DNA of 9,671 nt from Phycisphaerae bacterium (GTDB lineage Bacteria; Planctomycetota; Phycisphaerae; Phycisphaerales; UBA1924): positions 1-9,671 of the forward strand of contig JAEUIX010000019.1 in the NCBI GenBank assembly GCA_016794945.1, written 5' to 3'. Position numbers and translations under genes: made by a program. Below the pieces are notes generated by a model. It made no database searches, was not told the DNA's origin, and saw only the letters and a program-made list of their open reading frames with translations. Below are positions 6,038-9,671 of the stretch, piece after piece; position 1 is the stretch's first letter, and each line of letters begins with the position of its first letter.

Positions 6038-6750
6038 CGCCCACCCCCGCGCCGGTACCGCGTCGGGTCGGGCACCCCCGCCGCCTCGAACCCCCGCCGC
6101 CGCAGCACGCACGCGTCGCAGTGCCCGCACGCGCGCCCCGCGCGGTCCGGGTCGTAGCACGACACCGTCAGCCCGAAGTCCACCCCCAGGCTCGCCCCCA
6201 GCCGCACGATCTCCGCCTTGCCCAGCCGCACCAGCGGCGCCACCACCCGCAGCCGCTCGCCCCCCTCGGTCCCCGCCCGCGTCCCCAGGTTCGCCGCGCG
6301 CTCGAACGCACGCACGAACGGCTCGCGGCAGTCGGGGTACCCCGAGTAGTCCACCGCGTTGACCCCGATGTACAGCCGGCGCGCCCCGACCACCTCCGCC
6401 AGCCCCGCCGCCAGCGACAGGAAGATCAGGTTCCGCGCCGGCACGTACGTCGCCGGCACCCCCGCGCCCATCGCCCGCGCCGTGCGGTCCTTCGGCACCG
6501 CGATCGCGTCGTCCGTCAGCGCCGAGCCGCCGATCGCCCGCAGGTCAACCCGGATCGTCCGGTGGCCCTCCGCCCCCATCGCCCGCGCCACCCGGCGCGC
6601 CGCCGCCAGCTCGCAGCGGTGCCGCTGCCCGTAGTCGAACGACACGCAGTGGCACGCGCACCCGTCCCGGCGCGCCGCCGCCAGGCACGTCGCCGAGTCC
6701 AGCCCCCCCGACAGAAGCACCACGGCGCGCCGGGCGCCCGCTGCAGCCAT
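6034..6750 (-). CDS. queC: 7-cyano-7-deazaguanine synthase QueC
   Basis: This 238-residue ATP-dependent enzyme converts 7-carboxy-7-deazaguanine plus ammonia into preQ0, the precursor of queuosine in tRNA. It has the PP-loop ATP pyrophosphatase signature [14 protein letters not shown] (residues 10-23), FDYGQRH (38-44), the [12 protein letters not shown] stretch in the middle, and [15 protein letters not shown], which is typical of QueC. Near the C-terminus are the four zinc-binding cysteines C198, C208, C211 and C214 (SCYDP...ACGHCDAC). The length is normal. The ATG at 6750 has no clear Shine-Dalgarno; a TACGAT sequence ends 5 nt before it. It lies 37 bp after the receiver/GAF gene and overlaps queE by 4 bp, so it may be expressed with both. 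Confidence 0.96.
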   Translation of the reverse strand: MAAAGARRAVVLLSGGLDSATCLAAARRDGCACHCVSFDYGQRHRCELAAARRVARAMGAEGHRTIRVDLRAIGGSALTDDAIAVPKDRTARAMGAGVPATYVPARNLIFLSLAAGLAEVVGARRLYIGVNAVDYSGYPDCREPFVRAFERAANLGTRAGTEGGERLRVVAPLVRLGKAEIVRLGASLGVDFGLTVSCYDPDRAGRACGHCDACVLRRRGFEAAGVPDPTRYRRGGGR

Positions 6751-6787
6751 GCCCGATCGTACGTTGCACCCGCCCCCGCGCGACGGC

Positions 6788-8011
6788 TCACGCCGCCATC
6801 GGCCCCTCGTCCGGCTCGTCCAGCCCCGTGTCCCGCGGGTCGCCGAGCGCGCCCCACTTGTCCCGCGGCAGGTGCCGGTGGTGGATCCGGATCACGCGCG
6901 CCAGCTGCCCCGCGAACCGGCGCGAGATCATCGCCAGCGTGTCCATGTGCCGGTCCTCGATCGGCTTGCCCCGCTCGCGGAACAGCATGAACACCGCCAG
7001 GCACTCGCCCTGCTCCCGGCACGCGAAGCTCACCACCTGGCAGTCTTCGATCCAACCGCACGACTCGCCCAGGTGCCGCTCCACGCTCGCCGGCGTGTTC
7101 ATGCTGATGATGCCGTCGTTCTGCTCCAGGCGCGGCGCCGCCACGTTCGCCAGGTGGTCCAGCAGCACCTCGGCCGTCTCCTTCGGGCACGAGTAGTTCA
7201 CGTACGCCCCCAGCGAGTAGTCCCCCGTCGTTGACGGCAGGAACACCGCCGCGTTCGTCGGGCCCAGCTTCGCCAGGATGAACTCCAGCACCGAGCGCAG
7301 CAGCGTCTCGACGTCCAGCTCCCCGCACACCGCCCGCTCGAACTCGGCCCCCTCATCCCCGGGCGCGCCGCCCGTGGGCCGCACGCTCGCCACCACCTCA
7401 GGCCCCATCGCGCCGGGACCGTCCGCCCCGCCCGTCAGTTCCTCAGCCGTCTCCGCCGTCTCCGCCGTCTCCGCCGTCTCCGCCGGCCCCAGGCCCGCCG
7501 GCCCGATCCGCGCCAGCGAGCCGATCTGCGGCGCCGCGTCGCCCCCCGCCCGCCGCTGCGCCACCGCCGCGCGCAGCCGGCGCGACAGCTCGGGAATCCG
7601 GATGTTCGACGACACGATGTCCGCCGCCCCCGCCCGCATCGCCTCCACCGCCTCGTCGAACGACACGCTCGGGCACACCAGCACCGCCGGGATGCCCCGC
7701 TCGTCCAGCTCGCGCACGAACCGCAGCGCCGCCGCCGAGCACGCCGGCACGTCCAGGATCACCGCCCGGAATCCCCCGGCCCGCGACCCCGCACCCAGCG
7801 CGTCCTGTCCCGCCCCGATCGACTCCGCCAGCACGCACACCGCGTCCTCCGATCGGCACGCGCGGCTCAGGTGCGCCCGCCGGTCCGCCGCCGCGCTGAC
7901 GATCAGGATCCGTTCGGTGCTCCGCCGCCCGCCCTCGTGCGCCGGACGGCACGCCCCGGCCCGCTCATCGCCCGGTCGATCGGCGTCGGGTTGTCCCTGC
8001 GGTCGGGCCAT
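6788..8011 (-). CDS. Degenerate receiver-GAF signalling protein
   Basis: This 407-residue soluble protein has two parts. Residues 33-150 look like a response-regulator receiver: [13 protein letters not shown], then VILDVPACS with the possible phosphoacceptor D87, and IPAVLVCPS and [15 protein letters not shown]. Several active-site residues are changed: the acidic pair after the first strand is SA, the Thr/Ser is C113 and the conserved Lys aligns with S135. Phosphorylation may therefore be impaired. A linker with an ETA tandem repeat (178-189) leads to a GAF-like domain (about 222-375), beginning [22 protein letters not shown] and ending with a [17 protein letters not shown] strand pair and a helix. 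No DNA-binding or enzymatic output domain is present. It lies 98 bp after a sensor kinase gene and is probably its partner, acting by protein interaction. The ATG at 8011 lacks a ribosome-binding site; the first ~30 residues are disordered and a later start is possible. Confidence 0.75.
   Translation of the reverse strand: MARPQGQPDADRPGDERAGACRPAHEGGRRSTERILIVSAAADRRAHLSRACRSEDAVCVLAESIGAGQDALGAGSRAGGFRAVILDVPACSAAALRFVRELDERGIPAVLVCPSVSFDEAVEAMRAGAADIVSSNIRIPELSRRLRAAVAQRRAGGDAAPQIGSLARIGPAGLGPAETAETAETAETAEELTGGADGPGAMGPEVVASVRPTGGAPGDEGAEFERAVCGELDVETLLRSVLEFILAKLGPTNAAVFLPSTTGDYSLGAYVNYSCPKETAEVLLDHLANVAAPRLEQNDGIISMNTPASVERHLGESCGWIEDCQVVSFACREQGECLAVFMLFRERGKPIEDRHMDTLAMISRRFAGQLARVIRIHHRHLPRDKWGALGDPRDTGLDEPDEGPMAA
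7446..7481 (-). repeat. Four tandem copies of a 9-bp unit
   Basis: The plus strand reads GCCGTCTCC four times without a mismatch, followed by a partial fifth copy (GCCG). It lies in frame inside the receiver/GAF gene and encodes Glu-Thr-Ala repeats in the interdomain linker. Because the unit is a multiple of three, changes in copy number would alter linker length without a frameshift. Confidence 0.95.
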
Positions 8012-8072
8012 GTCGGCGACTCACGGGCTCCGCGGCCGTGCGCCCGGCCGCGCCGGGTCGGTCCGCTCCAAA

Positions 8073-8096
8073 TCGGTTCAACGGTGGTCGGTCAAC
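8073..8096. repeat. Direct repeat in the region upstream of the receiver/GAF gene
   Basis: TCGGTTCAAC (8073-8082) and TCGGTCAAC (8088-8096) are near-identical and about 15 bp apart, 60-85 bp upstream of the receiver/GAF start. Read on the minus strand they are GTTGACCGA and GTTGAACCGA. They could be a regulator-binding site, or the first TTGACC a weak -35 box, but no matching -10 is seen. Confidence 0.3.
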
Positions 8097-8109
8097 ACGG
8101 GGGTCGGGT

Positions 8110-9671
8110 TTAGGCCGCCTTGGTGGTTTGTGCCGGCGCCGCGCCGGTCCACCGCCAGCGCGGCAGGCTGATCGTGCACGTCACGCCCCGCCCCGGCTCG
8201 GATTCCAGCGCAATCTCGCCCCCGTGCAGCCCCACCAGCCGGCGCGCGATCGACAGCCCCAGCCCCGTCTGCCGCCCCGCCGGCTTCTCGCTGAAGAACG
8301 GGTCGAACGCGTGCCGCAGCGCGTGCGGCGACATGCCCGGCCCGTCGTCGCGCACCGTGAACACCAGCCGATCGTCCGCCGGGTCCGGTTCGACGCGCAG
8401 CTCCAGCACCTCCCGCGCCCCGGCCTCCATCGCGTTGCGCACCACCTCTTCCAGCGCCCGCGACAGCAGCCCCTCGTCCGCCGAGATCAGCGACACCCGC
8501 TCGCTCACCACCATCCGCAGCGACGGCGGCGCTCCCCGGCCCGCGCCGCGCGCCGGCCCCGCGCGCTCCCGCGCCCGCCGCACCGCCCCGCGCACCAGGT
8601 CCGCCAGGTTCACCGGCCCCCGCCGCGCCTCCGGCGGCCGCGCCACCAGGTGCAGCGACGTCACCAGGTCGCTCAGCCGCTGCGCCGCCTCGGCCACCTG
8701 CTGCGCATCGGCCCGGTCCCGCGCGCTCTCCAGGCGCGACGCCAGCAGTTGCGACCGCCCGGAGATCACCGTCAGCGGGTTGTTCATCTCGTGCGCCGCC
8801 CCCGCCGTCAGCTCCCCCAGCCGGGCCAGCGACTGCGCCTCGGCCAGCCGCTCCTGCGCCTCGGTCAGCGCGCGCGTCGTCTGGCTCAGCGCCTCGGCCA
8901 GCCGGCGCGAGCCCTCCGCCTGCGCCGCGCCCGTGAAGCACTGCCCCCAGCACGCCGCCAGCGCCGGCAGCGCCGGCCCCAGGTCCTCCGCCAGGTCGCG
9001 CTCGTGCAGCAGCACCGCCGCCGGCCACCCCTGCCCCGTCAGCGCCGTCGCGTGCAGCGACCGAACGTCCGGCGCGCCCCCGGCCGCCGTCAGGTGTTCG
9101 GCCAGCCACGTCAGCAGCCCCACCGCCCCCGCCAGCCGCCCGCCGCGCACCGCCCCCGGCAGGTCCATCGCCTCGCCCGCCCCGTCCTTCGGCGGCTCCA
9201 GCCCCGGACCCACCGCCGCGCCCAACGTGCCCGCGCCCCCGTCCACCGCGAGCCGCCACGGCTCGCCCGACCGCGACTGCACCACCGCGCCCACGCACCC
9301 CGCGCCCCCCCCGCGCCGCGCCGAGGCAACGCACGCCCCCAGCGCCTCGCTCACCCCAGCCGCCGCCGGCGAGCCTGCACCGAACGACGCGATCGCCTCC
9401 AGCGCCCGCCCCTGCGCCCGCGCCGCGGCCGCCTGCGACCGGCACTGCCCGTGCAGGTCCGCCAGGTGACGGTTCGCGCCCGCCATCGCCCGCAGCACCA
9501 TCTCCGGTGGCGTCGACTCCCCAAGCCCCAGGTCCCGCGACCGGCGCGACACCGCGTCCGGCAGGCGCGCCATCACCTGCTCCACCACCTCCATGTCGAT
9601 CTTCACGAACGCCGCCAGCGGCTCCAGCGCCTCCGGCACGCACCACCGCCCGCCCCACCCCAGGTGCATCC
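8110..9671 (-). CDS. Soluble sensor histidine kinase, start at or beyond right edge
   Basis: This protein has at least 519 residues, counting from the ATG at 9669, which is 2 bp from the window edge; the gene may begin further right. The C-terminal half is a canonical kinase. The dimerisation/phosphoacceptor motif is LGELTAGAAHEMNNPL with H293. The N-box is EEVVRNAMEAGA with N412, the G1 box DDGPGMS (441-447), the F-box FDPFFSEK (455-462) and the G2 box GLGLSIA (469-475). A predicted coiled coil (about 255-285, ALTEAQERLAEAQSLARL) precedes H293. The N-terminal ~250 residues are Ala-rich with no transmembrane segment or signal peptide, so the kinase is cytoplasmic. Residues 1-75 resemble the end of a helical domain such as HDOD, and 85-245 may be a divergent GAF-like sensor; neither is certain. 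The stimulus is unknown. The receiver/GAF gene downstream is the likely partner. Confidence 0.88.
   Translation of the reverse strand, partial: MHLGWGGRWCVPEALEPLAAFVKIDMEVVEQVMARLPDAVSRRSRDLGLGESTPPEMVLRAMAGANRHLADLHGQCRSQAAAARAQGRALEAIASFGAGSPAAAGVSEALGACVASARRGGGAGCVGAVVQSRSGEPWRLAVDGGAGTLGAAVGPGLEPPKDGAGEAMDLPGAVRGGRLAGAVGLLTWLAEHLTAAGGAPDVRSLHATALTGQGWPAAVLLHERDLAEDLGPALPALAACWGQCFTGAAQAEGSRRLAEALSQTTRALTEAQERLAEAQSLARLGELTAGAAHEMNNPLTVISGRSQLLASRLESARDRADAQQVAEAAQRLSDLVTSLHLVARPPEARRGPVNLADLVRGAVRRARERAGPARGAGRGAPPSLRMVVSERVSLISADEGLLSRALEEVVRNAMEAGAREVLELRVEPDPADDRLVFTVRDDGPGMSPHALRHAFDPFFSEKPAGRQTGLGLSIARRLVGLHGGEIALESEPGRGVTCTISLPRWRWTGAAPAQTTKAA

Noticed and set aside
5202..6044. 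280-codon minus-strand frame overlapping queE
   Set aside because: It is an alternative frame of queE without motifs. Only its last 33 codons, downstream of queE, are kept as a weak small-protein candidate.
8036..8096. Promoter with TTGACC as -35 before the receiver/GAF gene
   Set aside because: At 17-bp spacing the -10 position reads TTTGGA, a very poor match, so no promoter is called.
8078..9658. 526-codon minus-strand frame and the plus-strand frame 8120-9469 overlapping the kinase
   Set aside because: The first is a Gly/Ala/Arg-rich alternative frame of the kinase gene and the second its antisense. Only the 8110-9671 frame carries the H, N, G1, F and G2 boxes.
1..9671. CRISPR arrays, tRNA or rRNA genes, transposases, prophage or toxin-antitoxin genes
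   Set aside because: Reading both strands I found no regularly spaced repeats, no tRNA-like cloverleaf, and no motif of these families.

Overview
The window is very GC-rich (about 70% or more by eye) bacterial chromosomal DNA. It is densely packed and strongly biased to G or C at third codon positions, which opens long spurious reading frames on both strands. I count ten protein-coding genes. Two run off, or may run off, the window edges. I see no rRNA, tRNA, CRISPR array, insertion sequence or phage gene. The lineage cannot be fixed from this alone. GC content, a Bacillus-type quinolinate synthase, PilZ and GAF signalling proteins and a soluble kinase would fit a high-GC planctomycete (Phycisphaerae-like) or a similar bacterium. 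That placement is inference.

Layout, left to right. Positions 1-2948 hold three family 2 glycosyltransferase genes on the minus strand. They are read from 2948 towards 1, and the last is cut by the left edge. The second and third are close relatives whose ends overlap. They look like part of a surface-polysaccharide or glycoconjugate locus continuing to the left. Positions 3026-4650 are on the plus strand: a short PilZ-domain protein, a perfect 9-bp hairpin, then nadA (quinolinate synthase, NAD biosynthesis). Convergent to nadA is a minus-strand HU/IHF-like DNA-binding protein (4686-5024). It is preceded by a long leader and the best promoter in the window: a perfect TTGACA, a 17-bp spacer and CATACT.

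Positions 5306-6750 carry queC and queE on the minus strand. They overlap by GTGA and are presumably translationally coupled. They catalyse two steps towards preQ0 and preQ1, the 7-deazaguanine precursors of queuosine. Upstream, also on the minus strand, lie a receiver-like/GAF protein (6788-8011) and a soluble sensor histidine kinase (8110 to the right edge), which look like a two-component pair.

No clearly new multi-gene system is visible. The observations most worth checking are: a Tyr-to-Asp change in the highly conserved GHHYQ motif of NadA; the hairpin that would sequester a GGAG just upstream of nadA; the structured HU leader with an in-frame upstream start; the degenerate receiver domain joined by an ETA tandem repeat to a GAF domain; and a possible 33-residue basic, Trp-rich small protein after queE.
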